Notes: a model not told the origin generated them from the sequence alone. DNA of 64,000 nucleotides from Streptomyces sp. NRRL S-340 (GCF_000720185.1 NZ_JOIY01000020.1:117983-181982), one strand, 5' to 3'. Positions 23,573-33,368 are shown, numbered from the stretch's first letter. Numbers and translations are program-made.

Positions 23573-23940
23573 GCGGGCGCGGGCGGCTCGGACGCCGGGC
23601 GTGAGGGCGCGAGGCGTGAGGGGCGCGGGGGGGCTCGCACGCCGAGCGCGAGGCGTGAGAGGCGCAGGAGGCGTGCGGAGGTGTGAGCGGGCGCGGGGGC
23701 GTGCGGGCGCGAAGGAGGCGTGAGCGGGCGCGGGGGGCGTGCGGAGGCGTGAGCGCGGCGGTCTCGCGCGCGAGGCCGGCCGGGTGCGGGCGAGGCCCGG
23801 GAGAGGCGCGCCCGGAGGTGCCGGCGGCCACGGAGGGTCACGGGGCCGGCGGGCGCACCGTGCGGGCCTCGCGCCGGGGCCGCACATCCACGCACTGATA
23901 CTCCCTGCCCGGGGGGTGTCCATCCGCGTAGACTCCGCGC
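23573..23940. repeat. GC-rich intergenic stretch of degenerate direct repeats
   Basis: No gene is supported in these 368 bases. The first 200 bases are built from imperfect copies of GAGCGGGCGCGGG, GGCGTGCGG and GAGGCGTGAG, with units near 23572, 23688 and 23727. The right end carries the promoter of the LacI-type gene: TAGACT at 23929-23934 ends 6 bases before the GTG. Confidence 0.55.
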
Positions 23941-24963
23941 GTGGCCAAGGTGACTCGGGACGACGTGGCGAGACTGGCGGGGACTTCCACCGCCGTGGTC
24001 AGTTATGTCATCAACAACGGACCCCGGCCGGTCGCCCCGGCCACGCGCGAGCGCGTCCTCGCCGCGATCAAGGAACTGGGGTACCGCCCCGACCGGGTCG
24101 CCCAGGCCATGGCCTCGCGGCGCACCGACCTGATAGGCCTGATCGTCCCGGACGCCCGCCAGCCCTTCTTCGGGGAGATGGCGCACGCGGTCGAGTGGGC
24201 GGCGGCCGAGCGCGGCAAAATGGTCCTCGTCGGCAACTCCGACTACGTCGCCGAGCGCGAGGTCCACTACCTGCGCGCCTTCCTCGGGATGCGCGTCTCG
24301 GGGCTGATCCTCGTCTCCCACGCGCTGAACGACCTGGCCGCCGCCGAGATCGACGCCTGGGACGCCCGCGTGGTGCTGCTGCACGAACGGCCCGAGGCCA
24401 TCGACGACGTCGCCGTGGTCACCGACGACCTGGGCGGCGCCCAACTCGCCGTGCGCCACCTCCTGGAGCACGGCCACGACTACGTCGCCTGCATGGGCGG
24501 CACCGCGGACACCCCCGCCGTGGGCGACCCCGTCTCCGACCACGTCGAGGGCTGGCGCCGTGCGATGGCGGAGGCCGGGCTCACCACCGAGGGACGGCTG
24601 TTCGAGGCGCCCTACAACCGCTACGACGCCTACCGGGTCGGCTTGGAGATCCTCGCCGGTCCGGACCGTCCGCCGGCGATCTTCTGCTCCACCGACGACC
24701 AGGCGATCGGACTGCTGCGGGCCGCGCGGGAGCTGCGCATCGACGTGCCGGGCGAGCTGGCGGTGGCCGGGTTCGACGACATCAAGGAAGCCCCGCTCGC
24801 GGACCCGCCGCTCACGACGGTCGCGTCCGACCGGTCCGCCATGGCCCGCGCCGCCGTGGACCTGGTGCTGGACGACGGGCTGCGGGTCGCCGGGTCGCGG
24901 CGGGAGCGGCTGAAGGTCTTCCCCTCGCGGCTGGTGGTCCGCGGTTCCTGCGGCTGCGGCTGA
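23941..24963 (+). CDS. LacI-family transcriptional regulator
   Basis: A 340-residue protein. The N-terminal helix-turn-helix is [20 protein letters not shown] and the hinge region is [19 protein letters not shown]. The periplasmic-binding-protein-like effector domain follows, with [15 protein letters not shown] and [20 protein letters not shown]. It probably senses a sugar or other small ligand; no sugar operon adjoins it. The C-terminus ends with an unusual Cys-Gly-Cys-Gly. The GTG at 23941 has no ribosome site, but a -10-like TAGACT ends 6 bases upstream, which suggests a leaderless mRNA. Confidence 0.88.
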   Translation: MAKVTRDDVARLAGTSTAVVSYVINNGPRPVAPATRERVLAAIKELGYRPDRVAQAMASRRTDLIGLIVPDARQPFFGEMAHAVEWAAAERGKMVLVGNSDYVAEREVHYLRAFLGMRVSGLILVSHALNDLAAAEIDAWDARVVLLHERPEAIDDVAVVTDDLGGAQLAVRHLLEHGHDYVACMGGTADTPAVGDPVSDHVEGWRRAMAEAGLTTEGRLFEAPYNRYDAYRVGLEILAGPDRPPAIFCSTDDQAIGLLRAARELRIDVPGELAVAGFDDIKEAPLADPPLTTVASDRSAMARAAVDLVLDDGLRVAGSRRERLKVFPSRLVVRGSCGCG

Positions 24964-25108
24964 CCTCCGGGCCGCACGCCGCGCCGCCGTGCCCCGCGCC
25001 GGTCACGCCGCGCGCCGCGGCCACCCGCTGCGGCCCGCTCCTCACGGCCCGCACTTTTATATCGGGCATACGAGGTTCTGTCGGGCTTTTCAGCGTGGAC
25101 TCAGGAAG

Positions 25109-25138
25109 CTCTCATGAACGCGGGTCACTCTCAATGAC
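25109..25138 (+). promoter_or_regulatory. Direct repeat upstream of the HtrA-like gene, candidate response-regulator site
   Basis: CTCTCATGAAC (25109-25119) and CTCTCAATGAC (25128-25138) are repeated 19 bases apart, about two helical turns, immediately before the start codon. OmpR-type regulators bind such direct repeats, and one is encoded just downstream of this gene. The link is an inference. Confidence 0.35.
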
Positions 25139-26320
25139 ATGACCGAGAGCATCCGCCGCAGCGGCGAGTACGAGTACCCCCAGGGTGACGGACAGGCCCC
25201 GACCGGCTCCGCCTCGCCCGTGGACCCGGAGTGGCCGCCCCCACCGGCCTACCCCCCGGCGCACGCTCCCGCGCAGCCCGCCGCCGCCGGGCCGGGCACG
25301 TACGGCACTCCCGGCGCACACGGCGCACACGGCGCGTACGGAACTCCTGGTGCGCCCGGCATGCACGGCGCGTACGGCGCGCATGGTGGTGGGAACGACG
25401 GCGGCACCGCTCTCCTGCCCCCCGCTGCGGCCGGCTCCGCTCCCGGGCCCAGGAAGCGCGCCCGGGGACCGCTCGCACTGCTCGCCGCCGTGGCGATCGC
25501 GGCGGCGGCCGTCGGCGGCGGCACCGCCTACGCCTTTCAGCAGCTGACCGGCAAGGACACCGTCGCCTCCAGCAGCACCAGCACCAACGTGGTGCCCTCC
25601 AGCCAGCGCGGCAGCATCGCCGCGATCGCCAAGGCGGTCAGCCCGAGCGTCGTCGAGATCACGGCCACGCTGGACAACGGCACCTCCACCGGCTCCGGCG
25701 TGGTCATCAGCAGCAGCGGCGAGGTCGTCACCAACAACCACGTGATAGCGGGCGCCTCGACGGTCAAGGCGCGGACCAGCGACGGCGACACGTACACCGC
25801 GCGGGTGGTCGGCACCGACAGCTCCAAGGACCTCGCGCTGATCAGGCTGGAGGGCGCCTCCGGCCTGAAGCCCGCGGCCCTGGGCAACTCCGACGGGGTG
25901 GCGGTCGGCGACCAGGTCGTGGCCATCGGGTCCCCCGAGGGCCTGACCGGCACCGTCACCAGCGGGATCGTCTCCTCGCTCAACCGGGACGTGACCGTGT
26001 CCACCGAGGAGGACCAGAGCCGGCAGCAGGGCGACGGCCAGTGGCCGTTCGAGTTCGGCGGCCGGCACTTCAACGGCGACACCGGCTCCTCGACCACCAC
26101 CTACAAGGCGATCCAGACGGACGCGTCCCTGAACCCGGGCAACTCCGGCGGTGCGCTGATCGACGCCAACGGCAACATCATCGGCATCAACTCGGCGATG
26201 TACTCGGCGGCGGCCGCGTCGGACTCGTCCAGCGCGGGCAGCGTCGGCCTCGGCTTCGCCATCCCGGTCAACACCGTCAAGGCCGACCTGGCCAAGCTGC
26301 GCTCCGGCGCACAGAACTGA
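25139..26320 (+). CDS. HtrA/DegP-like membrane-anchored serine protease
   Basis: A 393-residue protein. A Pro/Gly/Tyr/His-rich cytoplasmic region (about 1-105) precedes one membrane helix (about 113-133) and an extracytoplasmic trypsin-like domain. The triad is visible: His in VVTNNHVI, Asp in SSKDLALIRLE and Ser in LNPGNSGGALID. No PDZ domain follows; the protein ends shortly after GLGFAIPVNTVKADLAKL, so it is shorter than classical HtrA. Likely role: quality control of secreted proteins. The downstream OmpR-type regulator and kinase match the MprAB-PepD and CutRS-HtrA arrangements of actinobacteria. No strong ribosome site precedes the ATG. Confidence 0.9.
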   Translation: MTESIRRSGEYEYPQGDGQAPTGSASPVDPEWPPPPAYPPAHAPAQPAAAGPGTYGTPGAHGAHGAYGTPGAPGMHGAYGAHGGGNDGGTALLPPAAAGSAPGPRKRARGPLALLAAVAIAAAAVGGGTAYAFQQLTGKDTVASSSTSTNVVPSSQRGSIAAIAKAVSPSVVEITATLDNGTSTGSGVVISSSGEVVTNNHVIAGASTVKARTSDGDTYTARVVGTDSSKDLALIRLEGASGLKPAALGNSDGVAVGDQVVAIGSPEGLTGTVTSGIVSSLNRDVTVSTEEDQSRQQGDGQWPFEFGGRHFNGDTGSSTTTYKAIQTDASLNPGNSGGALIDANGNIIGINSAMYSAAAASDSSSAGSVGLGFAIPVNTVKADLAKLRSGAQN

Positions 26321-26365
26321 CCGGCCCCGGCCCGGCCGTCCCCGCCCCACGAAGGTGTCCGGCGG

Positions 26366-26434
26366 CCGGCAACGGGCAACCGGCAACCCACGACTGACCA
26401 TCGACAACCGGCAAGTGCCAACTGGCAACCGGCA
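26366..26434. repeat. Cluster of short GGCAAC repeats
   Basis: The intergenic region contains at least five copies of GGCAAC or GGCAAG in the context CCGGCAAC, irregularly spaced, between the protease gene and the small ORF at 26493. Confidence 0.55.
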
Positions 26435-26492
26435 GGACGGAAGAGGACCCGCAGGACGAGAACGCGCACCCCCGCACGACAAGGAGCACGTC

Positions 26493-26693
26493 ATGATCCA
26501 GCAGCTCACGCACCAGACGACCGGCACCCCCGACGAGAGCGCCCGCGCGGACATCCCCGTGAGCCGCGCCCCCCGGACCGCCCCCGCCCCCGCCGCGGCG
26601 GCCGTCCCCCACCTGATGGGCCTGCGGATGCCCGCCACCCGCCCGCACCGCCACAAGGTGCCCCTGGGACGGCTGACGGCCGTGGCGGCCTGA
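26493..26693 (+). CDS. 66-residue hypothetical protein between the protease and the two-component genes
   Basis: ATG at 26493 follows AAGGAG by about 6 bases. The 66-residue product is hydrophilic and Pro/Ala/Arg-rich, beginning [11 protein letters not shown] and ending [13 protein letters not shown], without membrane segments or recognised motifs. The segment [19 protein letters not shown] looks like a conserved motif. It lies in the same direction as the protease and response-regulator genes, so it may belong to that stress circuit. Homologues should be looked for to confirm that it is real. Confidence 0.55.
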   Translation: MIQQLTHQTTGTPDESARADIPVSRAPRTAPAPAAAAVPHLMGLRMPATRPHRHKVPLGRLTAVAA

Positions 26694-26823
26694 GCGGCCG
26701 CGCGCCGCGCGGCGGGTGTCGGACATGCGAATCTGGGAGCGTCCCCTCACGGGCCTGGAGAGCGACCCACCGGTCGTCCCGCCAGGCCCGGCCGGCCCCG
26801 AGGAACCCGAGGAACCACGACCG

Positions 26824-27579
26824 ATGAGCCCCGCCGACGGCGACCGCGACCGTGACGACCGCGACCGTGCCGCCCAGCGCATCCTGATCGTCGACGACGA
26901 GCCCGCGGTGCGCGAGGCCCTGCAGCGCAGCCTCGCCTTCGAGGGGTACGACACCGAGGTCGCCGTGGACGGCGCGGACGCGCTGGAGAAGGCGGGCGCC
27001 TACCGGCCCGACCTGGTCGTCCTCGACATCCAGATGCCCCGCATGGACGGCCTGACCGCCGCCCGCCGGATCCGCGGCGCCGGCGACACCACCCCGATCC
27101 TCATGCTGACCGCCCGCGACACGGTCGGCGACCGGGTGACCGGGCTGGACGCCGGGGCGGACGACTACCTCGTCAAGCCGTTCGAGCTGGACGAGCTGTT
27201 CGCCCGGATCCGCGCGCTGCTGCGCCGCAGCTCGTACGCGGCGGCCGTGGACGACACGGTCGACGAAGGGGACGTACTGGCCTTCGCCGACCTGCGCATG
27301 GACCTCGCGACCCGTGAGGTGACACGCGCCGGACGCCAGGTGGAACTGACCCGGACCGAGTTCACGCTCCTGGAGATGTTCATGGCGCACCCGCGCCAGG
27401 TGCTCACCCGGGAGCAGATCCTCAAGGCGGTGTGGGGCTTCGACTTCGAACCCTCGTCGAACTCCCTCGACGTCTACGTGATGTACCTGCGGCGCAAGAC
27501 CGAGGCGGGCGGCGAGCCGCGCCTGGTGCACACCGTGCGCGGGGTCGGGTACGTCCTGCGGCAGGGCGGCGCGGAGTGA
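26824..27579 (+). CDS. OmpR/PhoB-type response regulator (MprA-like)
   Basis: A 251-residue regulator: receiver ([18 protein letters not shown], phospho-acceptor Asp in [13 protein letters not shown], then LTARDT and YLVKPFEL) and a winged helix ([33 protein letters not shown]). ATG at 26824 is preferred to 26716 because GAGGAA precedes it and the extra residues are low complexity. The stop codon overlaps the GTG of the histidine kinase. With the kinase it resembles MprAB-type envelope-stress systems and probably controls the HtrA-like gene upstream. Confidence 0.9.
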   Translation: MSPADGDRDRDDRDRAAQRILIVDDEPAVREALQRSLAFEGYDTEVAVDGADALEKAGAYRPDLVVLDIQMPRMDGLTAARRIRGAGDTTPILMLTARDTVGDRVTGLDAGADDYLVKPFELDELFARIRALLRRSSYAAAVDDTVDEGDVLAFADLRMDLATREVTRAGRQVELTRTEFTLLEMFMAHPRQVLTREQILKAVWGFDFEPSSNSLDVYVMYLRRKTEAGGEPRLVHTVRGVGYVLRQGGAE

Positions 27580-29030
27580 ACAAGGCGGTGCGCCGGTTCC
27601 GTTCCCTGCCGATCCGCTCCCGGCTCGCCCTGCTGGTGGCGGCGGCGGTGGCGTTCGGCGTGGCCGCGGTGTCGGTGACGTGCTGGTTCATCGTCCAGGG
27701 GAAGCTGATCCAGCAGATCGACGAGGACCTGAAGGCGACCAGCAGGCCGGTCAGCTCGCAGAGCGTGGCGAACCTGCTGGCCGACTGCACCACCACGCCC
27801 CGCCCCTCGGACGACCGCGGTCCCGGCTCCGCCGACTACTACGTCCAGGTGATCAGCGCGACCGGCGGGACCTGCGTCTTCACCAACTCCGTCGGCACCG
27901 TCCGGGTCACCGGCGCGGACACCGCGATCGCCCGGAACGCCGGGCAGGGCATCGAGCGGCTGCACGACGGCACGGACACCGACGGCAACCCCGTACGCGT
28001 GCTGACCTCCCCGCTGCTCATCGCCTCCCCCGCGGGCCCCCAGCTGTACCCGGGGCACGCGCTGCTGATCGCCACGCCGCTGAAGGACACCGACAAGACC
28101 CTCAACGACCTGGCGCTGCTGCTCCTGCTCGTCTCCGGGATAGGGGTCGTCGGCGCCGGTGCCGCCGGGCTCGCGGTGGCCCGCGCCGGTCTGCGGCCGG
28201 TCGACAAGCTCACCGAGGCCGTCGAGCACGTGGCCCGCACCGAGGACCTGACCATCCGCATCCCCGTCGAGGACGACAGCGAGGACGAGGTCGCGCGGCT
28301 CTCGCGCTCCTTCAACTCGATGACCGCGTCCCTGGCGTCCTCCCACGACCTCCAGCAGCAGCTGATCGCCGACGCGGGCCACGAACTGCGCACGCCCCTC
28401 ACCTCCCTGCGCACCAACATCGAACTGCTCACCCGCAGCGAGGAGACCGGCCGCCCGCTGCCCGAGGCGGACCGCAAGGCGCTGCTGGCGTCCGTGAAGG
28501 CGCAGGTGACGGAGTTGGCCGCACTGATCGGCGACCTCCAGGAGCTGTCCCGTTCGGAGGGGCAGCGCGGCGAGCGGATCCAGGTGATCGCGCTCCAGGA
28601 CACCGTGGAGGCGGCGCTGCGCCGCGCCCGGCTGCGCGGCCCGGAGCTGACCCTCACGGCGGACCTCGAACCCTGGTTCGTCCGGGCCGAACCGGCCGCC
28701 ATGGAACGCGCGATCGTCAACATCCTGGACAACGCGGTGAAGTTCAGCCCCGAGGGCGGCACCGTGGAGGTGCGGCTCACCGACGGCGTCCTCACGGTCC
28801 GCGACCACGGTCCCGGCATCCCCGCCGACGAACTCCCGCACGTCTTCGACCGCTTCTGGCGCTCCCCGAGCGCCCGCGCCCTGCCCGGTTCGGGTCTCGG
28901 CCTGTCCATCGTCGCCCGCACGGTCCGCCAGTCCGGCGGCGAGGTGACCCTGACCCGGGCCGAGAACGGCGGCACCCTGGTGACGGTCCGCCTCCCGGGT
29001 GCGCCCACCCCGCCCCCCGAACTGCCCTGA
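27576..29030 (+). CDS. Sensor histidine kinase (MprB-like)
   Basis: A 484-residue kinase with two membrane helices (about 14-37 and 175-200) enclosing an extracytoplasmic domain of about 135 residues, then HAMP, the H-box [13 protein letters not shown], an N-box [14 protein letters not shown], and G-boxes DHGPGIP and GSGLGLSIV. Start GTG at 27576 overlaps the regulator's TGA. Two Cys residues in the sensor domain (LLADCTTT and TGGTCVFTN) could form a redox-sensitive disulphide, as proposed for CutS-type kinases of the secretion-stress response; this is an inference. Confidence 0.9.
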   Translation: MNKAVRRFRSLPIRSRLALLVAAAVAFGVAAVSVTCWFIVQGKLIQQIDEDLKATSRPVSSQSVANLLADCTTTPRPSDDRGPGSADYYVQVISATGGTCVFTNSVGTVRVTGADTAIARNAGQGIERLHDGTDTDGNPVRVLTSPLLIASPAGPQLYPGHALLIATPLKDTDKTLNDLALLLLLVSGIGVVGAGAAGLAVARAGLRPVDKLTEAVEHVARTEDLTIRIPVEDDSEDEVARLSRSFNSMTASLASSHDLQQQLIADAGHELRTPLTSLRTNIELLTRSEETGRPLPEADRKALLASVKAQVTELAALIGDLQELSRSEGQRGERIQVIALQDTVEAALRRARLRGPELTLTADLEPWFVRAEPAAMERAIVNILDNAVKFSPEGGTVEVRLTDGVLTVRDHGPGIPADELPHVFDRFWRSPSARALPGSGLGLSIVARTVRQSGGEVTLTRAENGGTLVTVRLPGAPTPPPELP

Positions 29031-29155
29031 CGGCCGCGGCATCCGGCAGCCCGGCCGCTCCGGACGGCCCGCCGGTCCGAGAACGTGTCCTGATCAGCGG
29101 AGCGGACCGGGGCGACACCGCCGCGTCCGGGCGCCCGCTCTGTACTCTCGAAGGC

Positions 29156-30076
29156 ATGACCAGCGACGAGACCGCACCGATCGCCCGCTCACTGGAGACG
29201 CTCCGCGAACTCTCCCCGGACCAGGCCGACGCCGTGCTCGCCCTGCTGGCCGCGGCGGCCCACGACGACGGTCAGCAGGCCGTGTCCGAACAGGGCAGGC
29301 TGCACCTGCGCGGCGGCGCGCGCGAGGGCGTGTCGCACCTGCTGCTGCGGGTCGACGGCGACCTGGTCGGCTACGCCCAGCTGGAGGACACCGACCCGGT
29401 GGAGGCGCCCGCGGCCGAGCTGGTCGTGCACCCGGCGCACCGCGGGCACGGGCACGGCCGGGCGCTCGGCTCGGCGCTGCTCGCCGCCTCCGGCAAGCGG
29501 CTGCGGGTGTGGGCGCACGGCGGCCACTCCGCCGCCCGGCACCTGGCACAGGTCCTCGGGCTGACCCTCTTCCGCGAACTGCGGCAGATGCGCAGGCCGC
29601 TCGCCGGTTTCGAGCTGCCCGAGCCGGTGCTCCCCGAGGACGTCACCGTGCGGACGTTCGTCCCCGGCCAGGACGACGCCGCGTGGCTCGCCGTGAACGC
29701 GGAGGCGTTCGCCCACCACCCCGAGCAGGGTTCCCTCACCCAGCGGGACCTGGACGCCCGCAAGGCCGAACCGTGGTTCGACCCGAGCGGGTTCTTCCTG
29801 GCGGAGCGCGCGGGCCGGCTGGTCGGTTTCCACTGGACCAAGGTGCACGCCGAGGAGGGGCTGGGCGAGGTGTACGTCCTCGGCGTGCGGCCCGGCGCGC
29901 AGGGCGGCGGCCTCGGCAGGGCGCTCACCGTGACCGGCCTGCGCCACCTGGCCGCGCGGGGCCTGCCGACCGCGATGCTGTACGTCGACGCCGACAACAA
30001 GGCGGCGGTCGCGGTCTACGAGCGGCTGGGCTTCACCACGTACGAGACGGACCTCATGTACCGGACGGAGATCTGA
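29156..30076 (+). CDS. mshD: Mycothiol synthase
   Basis: A 306-residue protein of two tandem GNAT domains. The N-terminal half holds AAELVVHPAHRGHGHGRALG and the C-terminal, catalytic half holds VYVLGVRPGAQGGGLGRALT followed by YVDADNKAAVAVYERLGF. MshD acetylates Cys-GlcN-Ins to make mycothiol, the main actinobacterial thiol. Start ATG 29156. A -10-like TACTCT about 8 bases upstream suggests a very short or absent leader. It is convergent with, and overlaps by 23 bases, the membrane protein gene on the other strand. Confidence 0.92.
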   Translation: MTSDETAPIARSLETLRELSPDQADAVLALLAAAAHDDGQQAVSEQGRLHLRGGAREGVSHLLLRVDGDLVGYAQLEDTDPVEAPAAELVVHPAHRGHGHGRALGSALLAASGKRLRVWAHGGHSAARHLAQVLGLTLFRELRQMRRPLAGFELPEPVLPEDVTVRTFVPGQDDAAWLAVNAEAFAHHPEQGSLTQRDLDARKAEPWFDPSGFFLAERAGRLVGFHWTKVHAEEGLGEVYVLGVRPGAQGGGLGRALTVTGLRHLAARGLPTAMLYVDADNKAAVAVYERLGFTTYETDLMYRTEI

Positions 30077-30812
30077 GGGCGCCGTGCCGGGCGTCGCGGG
30101 CCGGTGGGCCTGTCCGGTCACGGCGCCGCCGGCGGCGCCCCAGGGGTTCCGGCTGGCACGCCGCCCAGGTCGCCGCCGCCGCGCCCAGGACACCCGCCCA
30201 CCAGCGGTGCGCCACCGCCCAGTTCGGGTCGGCGGGGTCCGGCAGCAGGCTCCACCGGTGCGGTGCCAGCAGCGCGGCGACCGCGAGGACGAGCAGGGTG
30301 AGCGCGGTCGCTGCCCCCGGTCCCGGCTCCGCGCACCAGCGCACCGAGAGCGCCGCGAGAGCGAGCGCCGCCGCCGCGACGGCCGCCGCCTCCAGGGTGA
30401 GGGCGCCGGCCGGCGGGCGGGCGGGGTCCGGCACGAGGAGCAGTGCGGCGCCCCACCAGAGCGCGGCGAGCGGGGCGACCAGCGCCAGGCGCAGTCCGGT
30501 GCGTACGGGCCGCCGTACCGGGACCGCCGAGGTGGTGTCCCGGGCGGGGTCGTCGAGCAGGAACGCCAGCCCGAGCCCGCCGACCAGCGCGACCAGGCGC
30601 AGTACCGCCGTCCCCTCGGCCGGGCCCTCTCCCGCGCCGGACAGCAGCCGAAGGCTCCCGGCGCTCAGCAGTCCCAGCCCGGCCGCCGCGGCGAGCACCC
30701 GCCGGGGCAGGGACCGCCACACCGGCCCCAGCAGGGCGCCGGCCACCGAAGCGGTGCCGCCGGGGGCCGGCGGGGCGCCGGCCGGCCGGGTCGTGCCGCC
30801 GCCGTGCCTCAC
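30054..30812 (-). CDS. Polytopic membrane protein, last gene of the sigma/ABC operon
   Basis: A 252-residue protein with about six hydrophobic helices (for example LRLVALVGGLGLAFLL and ALTLLVLAVAALLAPH) and Pro/Arg-rich ends. No transporter motif is visible; in this position it is probably a further permease or accessory subunit of the ABC system. The GTG start at 30812 overlaps the stop of the upstream gene. The frame runs 23 bases into the 3' end of mshD before its TGA, a convergent overlap, so transcription of the two genes may interfere. Confidence 0.65.
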   Translation of the reverse strand: MRHGGGTTRPAGAPPAPGGTASVAGALLGPVWRSLPRRVLAAAAGLGLLSAGSLRLLSGAGEGPAEGTAVLRLVALVGGLGLAFLLDDPARDTTSAVPVRRPVRTGLRLALVAPLAALWWGAALLLVPDPARPPAGALTLEAAAVAAAALALAALSVRWCAEPGPGAATALTLLVLAVAALLAPHRWSLLPDPADPNWAVAHRWWAGVLGAAAATWAACQPEPLGRRRRRRDRTGPPARDARHGALRSPSGT

Positions 30813-32392
30813 TCCTCGCACGAGTTCCCCGCCCCCTTCCCGTGGCCCACGCCGGGCACGTCCAGCAGGTCGGCGACACGGGCCGTCGACGTGCCGGGCG
30901 CGGTCAGCTCGGTCCAGTGCGCCTTCACGGCGGAGGCGGTCTTCGCGCGCGGGCGCTCCAGCAACGTCCGTACGACCGTGGTCTGGGCGGCGCTCATCCG
31001 CAGGCCGCCCGTGGGCGTCAGCACGGAGGCGCTGCCCTCGGTGCTGTCGTCGAGCCGGACGTCGCGCAGGGCTTCGAGCGGGTCGGTGGAGGCGCCCAGC
31101 GCGAGCCACATGACGGTGACGACGCGGCCGTCGCACAGCTCGGCGCCCGCCCGTTCGTCACCGGCGACCAGGACGGAGGCCAGGCCCACGGAGAACTCCG
31201 GGACGCGGTTGCCGCCCCAGCGGGTGCGGACCGTGGCCGTGCCGGGTGCGGTGAGCGGGTCGTAGGCGCTGCTGCCTTCCAGCCCGTAGCGTGTCTCGAC
31301 GCGCTGGCGCACCGTCAGCGGCCGGGCCGCGGCGCCGGGGCCGGCGAGGGAGCGGACGCGGTCGACGGCCTTCGCCCAGTCGCCGGTGCGGCCGGCCCAC
31401 TCGGGCAGCGCACAGTACGTCGTCGCACCGCGCGCCACACAGGTCTCCACCGTCTCCGGGTGCTCGGACACCCGGGCGCGGGCCGCCAGGAGCGCGGCGG
31501 ACGGGCCCGGGGACTGTCCGGCGATCCCGGCGGCGGTCGCGGCGAGCGCGAGGACGGCGAACGCCTTGACGCGCGGCGAGCGCCCGCCCGAGCGCAGCAG
31601 CGCGGCGCCCAGCAGGAGGCCGGTCAGGCCGGCCAGGTAGAGGGCGTGCCAGGCGGCCGGGCGGCCCACCAGGGCGGACGGGAACGGGTCGGCGCCGTCC
31701 TCGGTGACGACCGGGGACAGCCAGTGCCGCCAGTGGGCTCCGTCCGCGCCCGTGGTGAAAAGGGTGCCGGCCAGGAAACCGCCGACGACGACGAGCGGTG
31801 CGGCGAACGGGGAGGGGATCAGCCGGGCCAGGAGCACGCCCGCGACCCCGGCGAGCAGCACGACCAGCGGGGCCACGGCGAGTTCGGCGGCAGAGCCGTG
31901 GCCGACCGCGCCCGGCCGGAGCGCGTCGCAGGTGAAGCGGAAGGCGACGACGAGGGCGGTGAACAGCGCGAACGGGACGACGGACAGGGCGTGCGCGAGG
32001 GTGCGCCGCCACGGCTCCATGACCAGGGTGGCGAAGTGCTCGTCGGTTCCCCGGCGCCGTGAGCGCAGCACGGCCCGGTCGGCGCAGACGAACAGGGCGA
32101 GTCCCAGCAGCAGGGCACCGCTCTGGGTGGCCCGGTCGGCGTCCTGGAGGGCGGGGTGGTCGGCCATGCCCTCGCGGCCGGTCAGCTCGTGCCAGCCGGC
32201 GTGGCCGGAGTACGTCTGCCAGACGGTGGCGGCGAGGTACACCGCGAAGAAGAGCAGTACGACGGGCCGGCGGGCCAGCAGGCGCGCCTCGGCGCGGGCC
32301 AGGACGAGGACGGCACGGGCGCGCCGGGCCCCGGGTGCCCCGCCGGCGGCGGCCAGGGAGGCGGCCGGGGCAGGTGCGGTGGTGGTGGTCAT
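30809..32392 (-). CDS. ABC transporter membrane protein with C-terminal soluble domain
   Basis: A 527-residue protein. About six membrane helices occupy residues 25-320 (LLFFAVYLAATVWQTY, PFALFTALVVAFRF, LVVLLAGVAGVLLARL and others), in ABC-2 permease style. The last 200 residues form an extracytoplasmic or soluble region with three cysteines (VETCVARGATTYCALPEW and ELCDGRVV). It overlaps the ATPase stop by 4 bases (ATGA). With the ATPase it should form an exporter or envelope-acting ABC system whose substrate is unknown. Confidence 0.75.
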   Translation of the reverse strand: MTTTTAPAPAASLAAAGGAPGARRARAVLVLARAEARLLARRPVVLLFFAVYLAATVWQTYSGHAGWHELTGREGMADHPALQDADRATQSGALLLGLALFVCADRAVLRSRRRGTDEHFATLVMEPWRRTLAHALSVVPFALFTALVVAFRFTCDALRPGAVGHGSAAELAVAPLVVLLAGVAGVLLARLIPSPFAAPLVVVGGFLAGTLFTTGADGAHWRHWLSPVVTEDGADPFPSALVGRPAAWHALYLAGLTGLLLGAALLRSGGRSPRVKAFAVLALAATAAGIAGQSPGPSAALLAARARVSEHPETVETCVARGATTYCALPEWAGRTGDWAKAVDRVRSLAGPGAAARPLTVRQRVETRYGLEGSSAYDPLTAPGTATVRTRWGGNRVPEFSVGLASVLVAGDERAGAELCDGRVVTVMWLALGASTDPLEALRDVRLDDSTEGSASVLTPTGGLRMSAAQTTVVRTLLERPRAKTASAVKAHWTELTAPGTSTARVADLLDVPGVGHGKGAGNSCEE

Positions 32393-33252
32393 CGGGCCGC
32401 CGCCTTCGTGCCGGAGTCGTCCAGGGTGAGCAAGTAGCCGTCTTCCAGGGTCGGTTCGAGCAGGCGGGCACCCTCGGGCGGGTCGCCGACGTTGCGGAAG
32501 TCGCCGGTGCCGGTGCGCCATCCGGCGCGGGCGGCCGGATCGCGTTCGGCGCTGCTCCACACCCGGCCCGCGGCCCGTGCGGTCAGTTCGGCGGGGGTGC
32601 CCTCGAAGCGGATCCGGCCGCCGGCCATGACGATCACCCGGTTGCAGAGCATCCCGACGTCCTCGGTCTGGTGGGTGGAGAGCAGCACGGTGCGGCCCTC
32701 GGCGGTGCGGGTGACCAGGTCCCTGAACCGCATCCGCTGCTCGGGGTCGAGGCCGACGGTGGGTTCGTCCAGGACGAGGAAGCGGGGGCCGCCGACGAGC
32801 GCGGCGGCGAGGGCGACACGCTGGCGCATGCCGCCGGAGAGCTTCTTGATGCGCCGTCCGCGCACGTCGCCGAGGCCGGCCTCCTCCAGGACGCGCCGCA
32901 CCTCTTGGTGGCGGGCGCCGCGGTCGGTGAGCTCCTTGAGGATCGCGACGTAGTCGACGAACGCGAACGCGGTGAAGTCCGGGTGGAAACCGGGGTTCTG
33001 CGGCAGGTAGCCGAGCAGGCGGCGCACCGCGAGGCGGCCGTCGGTGGTGCCGGGGTCGTGGCCGAGCACGGTGAAGGCGCCCCGGTCGGCGGGCGCGGCG
33101 GTGGCGAGCACCCGCAGCAGCGTGGTCTTCCCGGCCCCGTTGGGGCCGAGCAGCCCGGTGATGCCCTCCTCCAGGCGCAGGGACACGTCGTCGAGGACGG
33201 CGGTGCCGCCGTAGCGGAGGGTGAGCCCGGAGGCGGAGACGGTGACGGTCAC
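32389..33252 (-). CDS. ABC transporter ATP-binding protein
   Basis: A 287-residue ATPase: Walker A GLLGPNGAGKTTLL, Q-loop GYLPQNPGFHP, signature KKLSGGMRQRVALAAALVGG, Walker B FLVLDEPTVGLDPEQR and switch His in STHQTEDV. The family is that of multidrug or antibiotic-exporter ATPases partnered with ABC-2 permeases. The C-terminal 60 residues are an extra domain. GTG at 33252 follows GGGAG by about 6 bases and overlaps the stop of a 39-residue ORF. The operon is headed by an ECF sigma factor. Confidence 0.9.
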   Translation of the reverse strand: MTVTVSASGLTLRYGGTAVLDDVSLRLEEGITGLLGPNGAGKTTLLRVLATAAPADRGAFTVLGHDPGTTDGRLAVRRLLGYLPQNPGFHPDFTAFAFVDYVAILKELTDRGARHQEVRRVLEEAGLGDVRGRRIKKLSGGMRQRVALAAALVGGPRFLVLDEPTVGLDPEQRMRFRDLVTRTAEGRTVLLSTHQTEDVGMLCNRVIVMAGGRIRFEGTPAELTARAAGRVWSSAERDPAARAGWRTGTGDFRNVGDPPEGARLLEPTLEDGYLLTLDDSGTKAAAR

Positions 33253-33368
33253 GAGGCACTCCCGTGCGAAGGATCGGTGCGGTTCACGTGGGCGGGCCGG
33301 GCGGGCCCGGCGGGGGCGGGGCCGGGCTCCCGTACGAAGGTCACGGCGGCTTCCCGTACGGAGGTCAT
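33249..33368 (-). CDS. 39-residue ORF bridging the anti-sigma-like gene and the ABC ATPase
   Basis: ATG at 33366-33368 overlaps the TGA of the zinc-finger membrane gene, and the TGA at 33249-33251 overlaps the GTG of the ATPase gene. The 39-residue peptide is Pro/Ala-rich (VREPGPAPAGPARPAH) with no recognised motif. The double 4-base overlap keeps ribosomes travelling across the 113-base gap, so it may serve translational coupling rather than encode a functional peptide. Confidence 0.4.
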   Translation of the reverse strand: MTSVREAAVTFVREPGPAPAGPARPAHVNRTDPSHGSAS

